Shown here piece by piece: positions 1-9,228 of a DNA stretch of 64,000 nt. The stretch's first letter is position 1; the number at the start of each line of letters is the position of its first letter. The notes beneath the pieces were generated by a model. That model was not told the DNA's origin. It saw nothing but the letters and a program-made list of their open reading frames with translations, and did not search any database. A program made the position numbers and the translations under genes. This stretch comes from Cetobacterium sp. NK01 (GTDB lineage: Bacteria; Fusobacteriota; Fusobacteriia; Fusobacteriales; Fusobacteriaceae). The stretch is taken from the NCBI RefSeq assembly GCF_024506395.1, contig NZ_JANIBO010000001.1, forward strand, positions 496,001-560,000, given 5' to 3'.

Positions 1-1175
1 ATTTCTTTTAGTTTTTTATAAGATTTCATTCCCAAAGGTTTTATCTTATCCCCGTCCTTTCTTGTTCTAATCTCTACAGTATCACCTATTTTCAAATTTG
101 TTAAAAATTCATATTTATTGAAACTTTTATCACTTTCAAAAGCTTCTATAATATAACCATTAAAGTTTACTTTAAATGGTATTTTTTCTATAATAGGTTC
201 ACTAATATGTTCTAAATTATACCTTTTTTCCTTTTCAATCCAAATATTTTTATATTGCTTTTTTAAAACAAAATTTTTTTCTAATTTTAAAGTCTTACTT
301 CCATTACTATTCAATAATTTTATTATATTTCCTATTTTTTCTCTTGAAGCTTCTAATTTATATTTTTTTAAATATTCATTAATTATTTTTCGTTGAATAT
401 AAGCTTTTTCACTTTTTATTAGTTCTATATTTAAAGTCCATTTATTATCTATAAATTCTTCATATCTTTCTAAATAAACTTTTAAAATTTCATTTGCTTC
501 TTTAATTTCTGTAATTAGTCCATAAATTTTATCTTTAAAATTCCTATTGTATCTTTTTTCTATCCAAGGTATCAAATCTAATCTTATACTATTTCTTGTA
601 AAATCATTTTCAAAATTTGTTTCATCAATTCTATATTTAATTTCATTTTTATCTAAAAATCTTAATATTTCTTCTTTATATATTTCATTAATAGGTCTAA
701 TTATATTTTCTCTATTTGGAATTCCTTCAAGACCTTCTAGAGATGAACCTCTAATAAGTCTAAATAAAAAGTTTTCGATTTGATCATCTAAATTGTGAGC
801 TATCGCTATTTTATTACTTGAAGTTTTTTCTGATACTTCTTTAAAAAAATCATACCTTATAATTCTTCCAGCTTCTTCTAATCCTATATTTTTCTCTTTA
901 GCAATCTCTTCAATAGAGGCTCTTTTAACAAAAGTTGGAATACCAAATTTTTCTCCACACTGTACACTAAATTTTTCATCTGTATCTGAATTATTTCCTC
1001 TTAACAAATGATTAATATGAGCTAAAATAATTTCAAATTTTATCTCTTTTTTAGCATAATTAAGAGCTTCTAATAAAAATACTGAATCTGGTCCTCCTGA
1101 AAAACCAAGAATTATTTTATCTCCATCTTCTATTAATTTTTCATTTTTAATTTTTTTTAATATTTTATCTAACAT
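1..1175 (-). CDS. tilS: tRNA(Ile)-lysidine synthase TilS, 3' end outside the window
   Basis: TilS converts C34 of tRNA-Ile(CAU) to lysidine with ATP, changing its codon reading from AUG to AUA. Reading the minus strand from an ATG at 1175 gives about 391 uninterrupted codons that run off the left edge. The PP-loop motif SGGPDS lies near residues 20-25, followed by the family hallmark HINHLLRG and by AHNLDDQ. The later part matches the substrate-binding and C-terminal region. An AAGGA Shine-Dalgarno sits 7 bases before the ATG. The gene lies 83 bases downstream of the DUF4080 gene and may share its transcript. The family is certain; only the C-terminus is missing. Confidence 0.95.
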   Translation of the reverse strand, partial: MLDKILKKIKNEKLIEDGDKIILGFSGGPDSVFLLEALNYAKKEIKFEIILAHINHLLRGNNSDTDEKFSVQCGEKFGIPTFVKRASIEEIAKEKNIGLEEAGRIIRYDFFKEVSEKTSSNKIAIAHNLDDQIENFLFRLIRGSSLEGLEGIPNRENIIRPINEIYKEEILRFLDKNEIKYRIDETNFENDFTRNSIRLDLIPWIEKRYNRNFKDKIYGLITEIKEANEILKVYLERYEEFIDNKWTLNIELIKSEKAYIQRKIINEYLKKYKLEASREKIGNIIKLLNSNGSKTLKLEKNFVLKKQYKNIWIEKEKRYNLEHISEPIIEKIPFKVNFNGYIIEAFESDKSFNKYEFLTNLKIGDTVEIRTRKDGDKIKPLGMKSYKKLKE

Positions 1176-1258
1176 AACTTTATCCTTCAAAACAGCATTT
1201 TATAGAATTATACCATATAGAGCCTCTTTTTAAAACTCTTTTTACCTCTTATTTTTTA

Positions 1259-2914
1259 TTAAAAAATTTCTATTTTTATTTTTTTATTTGAATAGTCAAA
1301 AAATATTTCTATCTCTTTCTTTTCATTTTTTATCACATCATAACTAAACTTTTCAAACTCTGTTTTTTTATATCCCTCTCTCACTGAAGAATATTTTTTC
1401 CCTACAATAATATCATTATACTTATCTTTATTTTTATGAGATATAAACCACTCTGGATATAATCCTGGTTTTCCCAAAAGTAAATAATCTAATTTTAAGT
1501 ACTCTATAAAAATTTCTATTTTATCAAATTTCTGTTTTTCAAAAAATTTAACTAAATGATTAAAAATCCCAACCGTTTTATGCCCTATACCTAACAGTTT
1601 ATTATCATAATAATACTTTGAAATATCCTCAAAAAAATCAAATGGTCTATTATAATAATTTTCAATTATATATTTTACTGAATTTTTAAACTTCTCTGAG
1701 TTATAATAATAATCTAACATCTTTTCAATATTTTTTAATTTTATTAATTCCTCGTATTTTATAAAACAATTCGAAAGTACTTCATAAGGTGGAAATTCTA
1801 TATATTTATACTCATATTTTTCAATCTCTCTTGATATTTTAGTTCCACTTAGTATCTTTAAAAAACCAAGTTGAATCATCTCTGATTCTAAATCATAAAC
1901 ATAATCGAAAGAATCTTTAAAACTTTCATATGTATCATAAGGTAATCCTGCTATTAAGTCCACATGTAAATGAATATTTTTAGATATTGCTTTTATGTTT
2001 GTTCTCAACCTTTCTAATAGATTTCTTCTATTTATACTATCCATAGTTTCTTTATTTATACTCTGAACACCTATTTCAAATTGAAAATATCCTTCTGGAA
2101 TTTTTTTCAAAAATTCAATGACCTCTTCATCAAAAATATTTGCGTTTATTTCAAAATGAAATGTTATACCTTCTTTATAATTTTCCAGTAAATACTCCCA
2201 TATTCCAAGATATCTATCTTTTTTTAAATTATATGTTCTATCTACAAATTTTAATAATTCAACTCCTGAATCTAAAAATTTTTGCAAGTCACTTTTTACT
2301 CTATCTAATGATAAATATCTTACACCCTTATCTATTGACGATAGACAATAAGAACAACTAAACGGACATCCTCTACTAGATTCGTAATATAATATTTTTA
2401 TATTCTCTTTCAACTCGTCTTTACTATAAGGAAATGGAATAACATCTAAATTTTCTATAGGATTTTCATCTCCTATATATGTATATTCGTTATCCTCTAA
2501 TGAAGCGACACCTTTTTGATTTTTATTTTCATTAGTTAAAAAGTTTAAAATGACTTTCTCTCCTTCACCAACTAAAATAAAATCAATGGAAGTATTCTCT
2601 AATAAAGATTCTTTTGCATTATAACTAACTTCTGGTCCACCTAAAGTTATTGTTATATTTGGCATAATTTTTTTCAACTCTCTTATTATCCTAAATACAT
2701 ATTCTTTATTCCAGATATAGGTGGAAAATATATAATGATCTGCGTTCAGATTAAATAAATCTGTCATTATACTTTGGATTTGGTTGTTTATATTACTTTC
2801 ATATATATCTATTTTTAAATCACTATATTTTTCTACATAACTTTTTAAATATCTAATTGCTAAATTAGTATGAATAAATTGACTATTTATACCAACTAAA
2901 ACTATTTTCTCCAT
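1259..2914 (-). CDS. B12-binding-type radical SAM protein, DUF4080 family
   Basis: A 551-residue protein with an N-terminal cobalamin-binding-like Rossmann domain (about 1-140), a radical SAM core (about 170-400) carrying the cluster motif CPFSCSYC near residue 184, and a C-terminal DUF4080 region. The N-terminal domain lacks a DxHxxG base-off histidine motif, so cobalamin may bind base-on or not at all. Members of this family have no established substrate that I know of. It starts 12 bases after mltG with a good GGAGAG ribosome site, so the two are probably cotranscribed. It could modify a tRNA, lipid or small metabolite; I do not assign a reaction. Confidence 0.85.
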   Translation of the reverse strand: MEKIVLVGINSQFIHTNLAIRYLKSYVEKYSDLKIDIYESNINNQIQSIMTDLFNLNADHYIFSTYIWNKEYVFRIIRELKKIMPNITITLGGPEVSYNAKESLLENTSIDFILVGEGEKVILNFLTNENKNQKGVASLEDNEYTYIGDENPIENLDVIPFPYSKDELKENIKILYYESSRGCPFSCSYCLSSIDKGVRYLSLDRVKSDLQKFLDSGVELLKFVDRTYNLKKDRYLGIWEYLLENYKEGITFHFEINANIFDEEVIEFLKKIPEGYFQFEIGVQSINKETMDSINRRNLLERLRTNIKAISKNIHLHVDLIAGLPYDTYESFKDSFDYVYDLESEMIQLGFLKILSGTKISREIEKYEYKYIEFPPYEVLSNCFIKYEELIKLKNIEKMLDYYYNSEKFKNSVKYIIENYYNRPFDFFEDISKYYYDNKLLGIGHKTVGIFNHLVKFFEKQKFDKIEIFIEYLKLDYLLLGKPGLYPEWFISHKNKDKYNDIIVGKKYSSVREGYKKTEFEKFSYDVIKNEKKEIEIFFDYSNKKIKIEIF

Positions 2915-2926
2915 TTTACTACTCTC

Positions 2927-3886
2927 CTAATTACTCTTAGTTTTCTTTTGAACCTCTAAATGCTCTTTATATGTTTTGGTAAATGTATGTTTTCCATTGC
3001 TAGTCACCACAAAAAATAGATAATCTGTAACTGCTGGGTTTAATGCTGCCATTACCGAATTATAATCTGGGTTCGATATTGGACCAGGAGGTAACCCTTT
3101 ATACATATACGTATTATAAGGAGAATCTATTTTTAGATCTTTATAATACATTCTTTTTTTACTATAATCATATGCATAGTTTACAGTTGCATCTGAACCT
3201 AATTTCATTCCCTTTTTTAATCTATTATAAAAAACTGAAGCCATTAAAGGTTTTTCCTCTTTTAATTGAGCTTCTCTTTCAATAATAGATGCCATTATTA
3301 AATTCTCATAGAATTTCTTTTTATCTGGATATTGCTCTGGAGGAAATTTTTTTAAAAATTCTTTAGTCATTGCTCTCGCAATTTCGTTTTCATTTGTATC
3401 AACAGAAAGATAATATGTTTCTGGATACAAATATCCTTCAAAATTTCCATTTGGAGTTAAGTAAGGAAAATCTTTTATATTTTCTAAGGCTTTTTTTAAC
3501 CCCTCTTCACTTCCAATTCCCCTATTTTCTAATAACTTCCCAATCTCCTTTATTGAATATCCTTCTGGAATAGTTATAATAGTATACTTTACTTTTCCCT
3601 CTTCCATCATTTGAAGTATATCTTCATAAGAATATTTTCCATTAAATTCATAAAATCCAGCTTTAATATTTTTTCCCGAATTTTTTTCATACTTTAAAAA
3701 AATTCTAAAAATTATTGATTCATCTAAATTTAACTTTTTAAAAACACTATTTAGACTAGTACCTTGCTTTAAATTAACTTGAACATTATAATCTTTTTTT
3801 TCTGCTACTTTTATTGAATAAAATTTAAAAAGAGCAACCGGTATTGCTAATATTAAAAATAACAATATTAAGATTTTCTTTTTCAT
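2927..3886 (-). CDS. mltG: Endolytic murein transglycosylase MltG (YceG-like)
   Basis: MltG cuts nascent glycan strands at the inner membrane and is thought to terminate peptidoglycan polymerisation. The 319-residue protein has one N-terminal membrane anchor (about 4-22), a small LysM-like region, and the YceG catalytic domain. The family motif IIERE with the catalytic glutamate is at residues 201-205, followed by the conserved VFYNRL segment near 218-223. Length is typical. The gene is preceded by the helicase terminator, so it probably begins a mltG-DUF4080-tilS transcript. Confidence 0.95.
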   Translation of the reverse strand: MKKKILILLFLILAIPVALFKFYSIKVAEKKDYNVQVNLKQGTSLNSVFKKLNLDESIIFRIFLKYEKNSGKNIKAGFYEFNGKYSYEDILQMMEEGKVKYTIITIPEGYSIKEIGKLLENRGIGSEEGLKKALENIKDFPYLTPNGNFEGYLYPETYYLSVDTNENEIARAMTKEFLKKFPPEQYPDKKKFYENLIMASIIEREAQLKEEKPLMASVFYNRLKKGMKLGSDATVNYAYDYSKKRMYYKDLKIDSPYNTYMYKGLPPGPISNPDYNSVMAALNPAVTDYLFFVVTSNGKHTFTKTYKEHLEVQKKTKSN

Positions 3887-3913
3887 AACACTCTCCCATT
3901 TTTATGTTGAAAA

Positions 3914-3945
3914 AAGCTGTACTTTGGTTTCCCTCGTTACAGCTT
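3914..3945 (-). terminator. Rho-independent terminator of the helicase gene
   Basis: An 8-bp stem (AAGCTGTA with TACAGCTT) with a 16-base loop is followed on the minus strand by a run of T. It lies just past the helicase stop and before mltG. Confidence 0.75.
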
Positions 3946-3961
3946 CTCTATTTTTATTCAA

Positions 3962-5548
3962 TTACTTTCTTGATTGTTTTGCTTTCTCTATTAAAGGCTT
4001 TCTACCTTTTCTATCTCTTTGGAAAACATCAATAATAGTCTCTGCTTCAACAAATGGAACAGAAACAAACGAGAAGTTTTCATATACTTCTACACCTTTT
4101 AATTTTGATTCATGAACTTTAGCCTTTTTAGATATTAAATCAACTAACTTTCTTGGAGTCATTTTATCTTTTTTACCAAGAGCTATAAATAGTCTTGTTT
4201 TTCCTGTTTTATCAAGAGAAACACTTTCTATATCTGAGTAATTTGTTTCTTCTAACTCTTCATCATAAAAATTCTTTAATATTGCAGCTATTACTTCAAT
4301 TGGAGTTGTTTCTTGAGTTAATAACTCTTTTGCCATATCATAATATGATTCTGCATCTCCATTTGATATAATATTTTTAACACTATCAAACAATCTTGTT
4401 TTCTTAGCTAAAATTACATCCTTTACTCCAGGAACTTGCTCTTTTTTAATTTCAGTTTTTGTAATTCTTTGAATTTGAAGTAATTTTCTATACTCTGATG
4501 GAGTTATAAATGTTATTGCGGTACCTTGCTTTCCAGCTCTTCCTGTTCTTCCAATTCTGTGTACATAACTCTCTGCTTCTTGAGGTATTGCATAGTTTAT
4601 AACATGAGTAAGATCATTTACATCTATTCCTCTTGCTGCTACGTCTGTCGCAATAAGAATATTTAAATTTTTATTTTTAAATCTTCTTAAAGTAACTTCT
4701 CTATGATTTTGACTGATATCTCCATGTAATCCTTCAACATCATATCCTCTATCTTGTAATTTCCCAACAAGTTCATTTACATCATTCTTAGTTCTACAGA
4801 AAACAATTCCATAAAAATCTAATTCAATATCAATTATTCTGCATAAAGCTTCAAATTTATCTTTCTCTTTTACTTCAAAGTAAATTTGCTCCGTTAAATT
4901 AGTTGTTAATTCTTTCTTTTTAACAGCTAAAACTTCGTGCTCTCTCATATGAGATTTTGCTATTTTTAAAATCTCTGCTGGCATAGTTGCTGAGAAGAAT
5001 AGCATTCTCTTATCTTCATTAGTTTCAGTTAAAATTTGCTCAATATCCTCAACAAATCCCATGTTTAACATTTCATCAGCTTCATCTAATATAAAGTAAT
5101 CAATGTTATTTAATTTTAATACTTGTCTGTTCATTAAATCCATTACTCTTCCAGGAGTTCCAACAACAATATCTACACCTTTATTAAGTTGTCTTTTTTG
5201 TTGCTCTAATGATTGTCCTCCATAAACAGGAATTATTTTTAATTTTCTACCATGTGCTAGCGAGTTCATTTCTTCTGCTACCTGAACCGCTAACTCTCTT
5301 GTTGGAGCTAAAATTATAGCTTGTACATGCCCTGTACTTTTCTCTATTTTTTCAAGAATTGGTAAAGAGAATGCTGCAGTTTTTCCTGTTCCTGTTTGTG
5401 CTTGACCAATTATGTCTTTATCTCCGTTTAATAATGCTGGTATAGTTAAAGCCTGTATCGGACTTGGCTGTTCGAAACCTTTTTTTTCTAGAGGCTTTAA
5501 AGTTTTTTCAGTTAAACCTAAATCTCTAAATGTTAATATTTTTTCCAT
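3962..5548 (-). CDS. DEAD-box ATP-dependent RNA helicase with DbpA-type RNA-binding domain
   Basis: A 528-residue RNA helicase of the CshA/DeaD group. All core motifs are visible: Q motif GFEQPSPIQ, Walker A AQTGTGKT (about 50-57), DEAD box DEADEML (about 155), SAT motif FFSATMP, and HRIGRTGR in the second RecA domain (about 340). The last ~75 residues match the DbpA RNA-binding fold, suggesting a role in ribosome assembly or cold-adapted RNA remodelling. A GTG at 5554 is in frame, but AAGGAA abuts it; the ATG at 5548 has correct spacing and the usual MEKILTF start, so I chose it. The gene appears monocistronic, with a terminator directly after it. Confidence 0.93.
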   Translation of the reverse strand: MEKILTFRDLGLTEKTLKPLEKKGFEQPSPIQALTIPALLNGDKDIIGQAQTGTGKTAAFSLPILEKIEKSTGHVQAIILAPTRELAVQVAEEMNSLAHGRKLKIIPVYGGQSLEQQKRQLNKGVDIVVGTPGRVMDLMNRQVLKLNNIDYFILDEADEMLNMGFVEDIEQILTETNEDKRMLFFSATMPAEILKIAKSHMREHEVLAVKKKELTTNLTEQIYFEVKEKDKFEALCRIIDIELDFYGIVFCRTKNDVNELVGKLQDRGYDVEGLHGDISQNHREVTLRRFKNKNLNILIATDVAARGIDVNDLTHVINYAIPQEAESYVHRIGRTGRAGKQGTAITFITPSEYRKLLQIQRITKTEIKKEQVPGVKDVILAKKTRLFDSVKNIISNGDAESYYDMAKELLTQETTPIEVIAAILKNFYDEELEETNYSDIESVSLDKTGKTRLFIALGKKDKMTPRKLVDLISKKAKVHESKLKGVEVYENFSFVSVPFVEAETIIDVFQRDRKGRKPLIEKAKQSRK

Positions 5549-5758
5549 ATTCACTTCCTTAAATTATTTATATTCATTCATTAGATTATAACATAGATTT
5601 GTAAAAATGTGTACTTTTTTTAAAATTTTATTAAAAGGTTATGAGTTATTTTTTTACATGTTCTCATTCTGTAAGAATTTTTACCATATTAATATATTGA
5701 TTTTTTTTAAAAAATATAGTAATAAAGTACTAATCAAATTTATAGGAGGCAGGTCTAT

Positions 5759-6145
5759 ATGGTTGTTGATCGAAAAAATTCAAAACGAATGGTGATATAT
5801 ATTAATGATTCTCAAAAAAATAACTTACAAAATTTTTTACACTCAATTGGTTTTCACTACTATACAATTCAATCAAAACTTGAAGGTAGCTGGGAACATG
5901 GAATTAGACATCTAAATAATCATGTTTGGCCTGGTTCAGAAGCTGTTTTTCATCTTATTGTTTCTGGTTCTAAGGTCGACTTACTTTTAAAAAAATTAAA
6001 AAGTTTTAGAATGGATCTCCCAGACAATGTAGTTATGGCTGTTTTAGTCTGTCCTCTTGATGACTTTATTTATAATATGATGACTGTTGATATCGAACCA
6101 GATAATACAACAGATAAAGTTCATTGGTTAAAGGATGATGAATAA
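5759..6145 (+). CDS. PII-like small protein, PG0541 transporter-associated family
   Basis: A 128-residue soluble protein whose middle holds the pattern H-x-W-P-G (NHVWPGSE, about 54-61) after a short GxxHGxRHL stretch. This is characteristic of the PG0541 family, which resembles PII signalling proteins. These genes often lie beside RND transporters, but none is present here. The start is set by GGAGG nine bases before ATG. A strong terminator follows. The family call rests on the HVWPG motif and overall size; the function is unknown. Confidence 0.65.
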   Translation: MVVDRKNSKRMVIYINDSQKNNLQNFLHSIGFHYYTIQSKLEGSWEHGIRHLNNHVWPGSEAVFHLIVSGSKVDLLLKKLKSFRMDLPDNVVMAVLVCPLDDFIYNMMTVDIEPDNTTDKVHWLKDDE

Positions 6146-6160
6146 TTTTTACTTAAAATA

Positions 6161-6190
6161 AAAAGGAGAGGTTATATAATCTCTCCTTTT
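6161..6190. terminator. Bidirectional terminator between the PII-like gene and the feo operon
   Basis: A perfect 10-bp stem (AAAAGGAGAG with CTCTCCTTTT) and 10-base loop. A/T tracts on both sides let it serve both convergent genes. Confidence 0.85.
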
Positions 6191-6202
6191 TAATAACATA
6201 TA

Positions 6203-6352
6203 TTAATGTTTACATTTATCCTTAAAGCTACAACTTCCATTTTTACCTTTTGAACAACTACATCCACTTTCACCTTTAAACATTTTATATACACTTTTTA
6301 AAGCTATAGCTCCTATCACTATAACAATTCCTATTAATATTAAAGTTTTCAT
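6203..6352 (-). CDS. FeoB-associated Cys-rich membrane protein, 49 residues
   Basis: The frame opens with an ATG at 6352 behind AGGAGG and encodes 49 residues: a hydrophobic membrane segment (about 3-20) and a cytosolic tail with five cysteines arranged as CSC, then single C at about 41 and 47. Size, the single membrane span and the Cys-rich tail match the small protein usually found directly after feoB. Its role is unproven; iron binding or FeoB regulation is proposed. It begins 22 bases after feoB, so it is the last gene of the feo operon. Confidence 0.85.
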   Translation of the reverse strand: MKTLILIGIVIVIGAIALKSVYKMFKGESGCSCSKGKNGSCSFKDKCKH

Positions 6353-6374
6353 TTTTACCTCCTAATTAGAAAAG

Positions 6375-8579
6375 TTAAAAAAATAACTTTCCAATTTGGA
6401 ATACAAGTGTTGAAACGATATATGGAACTACTAATAACATTCCTATTATAAACCCTGTAAACTTATATCCAAACTCTTGTTTTATAGCTCCTAAAGTAAC
6501 AACACAAGGAACTACTAATAATATAAATACCATAAACGAATAAGCTCTTAATGGTGCTAATTCATCTGTCCAAAGCATTTTTGTTGCTGCTACAACTCCA
6601 CTACCCTCTTCTTCAATTTCAGATTCATCAGGAACACTAAATAATCCCTTCACATCAAGACTTACAATTCCAACAATAGAATCTTTAATAGCTATTCCTA
6701 ATCCTGCTAATTGATCTACAGTGTCTTCAACAAATGTTGTGCTATCCTGTATTACTTCCTCTTCAATATCTTGGGTATCTTTATCTCCTACTAAAACTTG
6801 TGCCATAAATCCTACTACAATCTCTTTAGCTGCTAAACTTGGCGGAATTGCAGCTACCGTTTCCCATCTATCTGCAAATCCTGTTGGTTTAAGAACGCCT
6901 TGGAATGTTTTTCCAAATTTAGCCATATATGAGTTAGCAGTATCTCCATTATTTGGAAAATATGTTAATGCCCATAATATCATAAGCATTCCCATTATAA
7001 TTGTTGTAGCCTTTTTTAAGTAAGACCCTGTTCTTGTCAATGTTGATTTAACAATAACTCTTAAACTAGGAACTCTGTATGGGGGTAATTCTATTAGTAA
7101 TGCTCTTCCTTCCGCTTTAAACATCTCAAAATTCTTTAGAATTAATCCTGTTAAAATCGCTACAACAATCCCTAATACATACAGTGACATTACAACCATT
7201 CCAGCTTTTGCTCCAAAGAAAGCCGCTGTAAATAATCCATAAACTGGCAATCTTGCACCACAAGACATAAACGGTGCCATTGCTGCTGTTAATCTTCTTG
7301 ATGAATCATCCTCTAATGTTCTTGTAGCATATATTGCTGGAACTGTACATCCAAATCCTAATACCATAGGAACAAAAGCCTTACCATTTAAACCTAATTT
7401 TGTCATTATTTTATCCATCAAAAATGCAACCCTTGACATATAACCACTTTCTTCAAGTATTGCTAAAAAGAAATATAAATATAGCATAAGCGGAACAAAA
7501 ACAACTACTCCACCTACTCCACCTAAGATTCCATCCATTACTAATGATGATAACCAATTTGGTGTATTTTCATCTATCAACATACTTACATATTTTCCAA
7601 TATAATCATTTACAAATCCATCAACCCAATCTATTAATGGAGCTGACCCATTAAATACAGTTCCCATCAATCCTACTATTATTAAAAAGAATATTGGAAG
7701 ACCTAAATATTTGTTTAAAAGAATTCTATCAACTTTATCTGTAAAGTCCAATCTTGATTTTATAGATGTTGTAAACGTTTTTGCCAATATTCCTTTAACT
7801 GTTCCATATCTTCCTTCTGCAAATATAGTTTCTATATCTTCATCATGATCATCTTCTAATTGTTTAGTTACACTTAATATTTCTTTATCTTCACTATAAT
7901 TATAATCTGATTTTAAAATCTCTAATAAATGTTTATCTTGCTCTAATAATTTTATCGCTAAAAAATCCATTCCAAATTTTTTAGAGGCTTCTTGTAACTT
8001 TTCATCACAATTTATTTTACATTTAACCTCTTCAATAGCACTTTCCAAACATTTATCAAATAATAGTGTGTACTTTTTATTTGTCTTATTAGCATTAGCA
8101 ATAACTAAAGCTTTATCTAATAATTCTTGAACTCCTGTTCTTTTTGTTGCTGATGTCATAACAACATCCATTTCAATCATATCTGTAAATTTCTTAATAT
8201 CTAATTTATAATTTAATTTTTCAAATTCATCGTAAAAATTTAATGCCATTATCATAGGTTTCTCTAATTCTTTTAATAACATTGTTAAATATAAATTTCT
8301 CTCTAAATTTGTTGAATCCACAATATTAATTATTACATCTGGTCTCTCATTAATTATAAAATCTCTTGTTATCGTCTCTTCCAAAGTATAAGGACTTAAA
8401 CTATAAACTCCAGGTAAATCTATACACTGAATTTTTTCACCTTTATATTCAAATTCTGCCTCTTTTTTTTCAACTGTAACTCCTGCCCAGTTTCCAACTT
8501 TTAAATTCGAACCTGCTATTGCATTTATTAATGCTGATTTTCCTACGTTTGGATTTCCTGTAAATGCTATTTTTATCAT
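6375..8579 (-). CDS. feoB: Ferrous iron transport protein B
   Basis: FeoB moves Fe2+ across the inner membrane under anoxic conditions. The 734-residue protein has an N-terminal G domain with G1 GNPNVGKS (8-15) and G3 DLPG (about 54-57), a helical GDI-like linker, and two Gate regions (from about 285) separated by a Core motif with GFGCTVPA. A poorly conserved acidic insert lies at about 585-650 before the last membrane helices. Its start overlaps a good AGGAG site 9 bases after feoA. The feoA-feoA-feoB-Cys-rich order is a normal anaerobic feo operon. Confidence 0.98.
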   Translation of the reverse strand: MIKIAFTGNPNVGKSALINAIAGSNLKVGNWAGVTVEKKEAEFEYKGEKIQCIDLPGVYSLSPYTLEETITRDFIINERPDVIINIVDSTNLERNLYLTMLLKELEKPMIMALNFYDEFEKLNYKLDIKKFTDMIEMDVVMTSATKRTGVQELLDKALVIANANKTNKKYTLLFDKCLESAIEEVKCKINCDEKLQEASKKFGMDFLAIKLLEQDKHLLEILKSDYNYSEDKEILSVTKQLEDDHDEDIETIFAEGRYGTVKGILAKTFTTSIKSRLDFTDKVDRILLNKYLGLPIFFLIIVGLMGTVFNGSAPLIDWVDGFVNDYIGKYVSMLIDENTPNWLSSLVMDGILGGVGGVVVFVPLMLYLYFFLAILEESGYMSRVAFLMDKIMTKLGLNGKAFVPMVLGFGCTVPAIYATRTLEDDSSRRLTAAMAPFMSCGARLPVYGLFTAAFFGAKAGMVVMSLYVLGIVVAILTGLILKNFEMFKAEGRALLIELPPYRVPSLRVIVKSTLTRTGSYLKKATTIIMGMLMILWALTYFPNNGDTANSYMAKFGKTFQGVLKPTGFADRWETVAAIPPSLAAKEIVVGFMAQVLVGDKDTQDIEEEVIQDSTTFVEDTVDQLAGLGIAIKDSIVGIVSLDVKGLFSVPDESEIEEEGSGVVAATKMLWTDELAPLRAYSFMVFILLVVPCVVTLGAIKQEFGYKFTGFIIGMLLVVPYIVSTLVFQIGKLFF

Positions 8580-8588
8580 TTCTATCTC

Positions 8589-8816
8589 CTACCCATCTAT
8601 CTCTATTTCAATATTTTGTGCATCTTGTTTTCTTATAGCGATATTTGTTGATTTAACAATGAACTCCTGTGGATCTCCTAGAGGTGCATTTCTTTCAAGC
8701 TTTATTATTTCTCCTGCAGTTACTCCCATATCAACTAGTCTTTTTTTTAATTCGCCAATTTTCCCAATTTTGACAATTTTCGCTGATTCTCCTCTTTTTA
8801 ATTCTGTTAATTTCAT
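8589..8816 (-). CDS. feoA: FeoA family protein (second copy, next to feoB)
   Basis: A 75-residue SH3-like FeoA protein that contains the usual VDMGVTAGEIIKLERNAPLGDP-like core split around residues 29-50, here seen as VDMGVTAG and APLGDP. FeoA assists FeoB, probably by binding its G domain. The gene is 9 bases upstream of feoB, a classic coupled arrangement. Confidence 0.95.
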   Translation of the reverse strand: MKLTELKRGESAKIVKIGKIGELKKRLVDMGVTAGEIIKLERNAPLGDPQEFIVKSTNIAIRKQDAQNIEIEIDG

Positions 8817-8880
8817 TTCAAGCCTCCCAACTCATTAGTCATGAATATATTTTGCAATTCAAAGTATATTCGTAAAATTT

Positions 8881-8904
8881 AAATCACAGAAATATCTGTG
8901 ATTT
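8881..8904 (-). terminator. Intercistronic hairpin between the two feoA genes
   Basis: A perfect 10-bp stem (AAATCACAGA with TCTGTGATTT) and 4-base loop, five bases after the first feoA. The U tract on the minus strand is short and interrupted, so it may attenuate or stabilise rather than end transcription. Confidence 0.55.
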
Positions 8905-8908
8905 AATT

Positions 8909-9130
8909 TTATTCATTCCCAATTATTATTTTATTAGCTAATCCAAAGTTTAAAACATATTTGGTATCATTTATTTTTACAATATAATTACTCTGATCAT
9001 CTCTTAGTAAACATATTTTATTTCCTATACAGAATCCTTTTTCCGTCAGTCTATTCTTATCTTTATCTCTTCCTTTGATCTCTTTTATAACAAACTCTTT
9101 ATTTTGTTCTGCAAAAACTAATGGCGTCAT
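8909..9130 (-). CDS. feoA: FeoA family protein (first copy, operon leader)
   Basis: A 73-residue protein with the FeoA/SH3 layout: an early basic KEIKGRDK segment, LTEKGFCIGNKI in the middle and a C-terminal beta strand. It is more divergent than the second copy and lacks its LGDP turn. It is the first gene after a near-consensus promoter and has an AGGAGG ribosome site. Two FeoA proteins before FeoB may form different complexes. The family call is good; the particular role is not known. Confidence 0.8.
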   Translation of the reverse strand: MTPLVFAEQNKEFVIKEIKGRDKDKNRLTEKGFCIGNKICLLRDDQSNYIVKINDTKYVLNFGLANKIIIGNE

Positions 9131-9169
9131 AGAATAAACCTCCTAGTACTTATTGTTATTTACACTAGA

Positions 9170-9198
9170 ATTATATTCCACTAAACAACATTTGTCAA
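9170..9198 (-). promoter_or_regulatory. feo operon promoter
   Basis: On the minus strand TTGACA (9198-9193), a 17-base spacer and TATAAT (9175-9170): a perfect sigma-70-type consensus 40 bases before the first feoA. Confidence 0.8.
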
Positions 9199-9200
9199 GA

Positions 9201-9228
9201 ATAAAACTTTGATTATTAAAGTTTTATT
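9201..9228 (-). terminator. Terminator after the TtcA-like pair
   Basis: An inverted repeat of AATAAAACTTT type around a short AT loop immediately after the stop at 9228, with T-rich flank on the minus strand. It separates the TtcA-like genes from the feo promoter. Confidence 0.6.

Noticed and set aside
5607..5795. A 62-codon plus-strand frame overlapping the start of the PII-like gene
   Set aside because: No ribosome site, no recognisable domain, low-complexity Phe/Lys composition, and it runs into a gene with a clear start.
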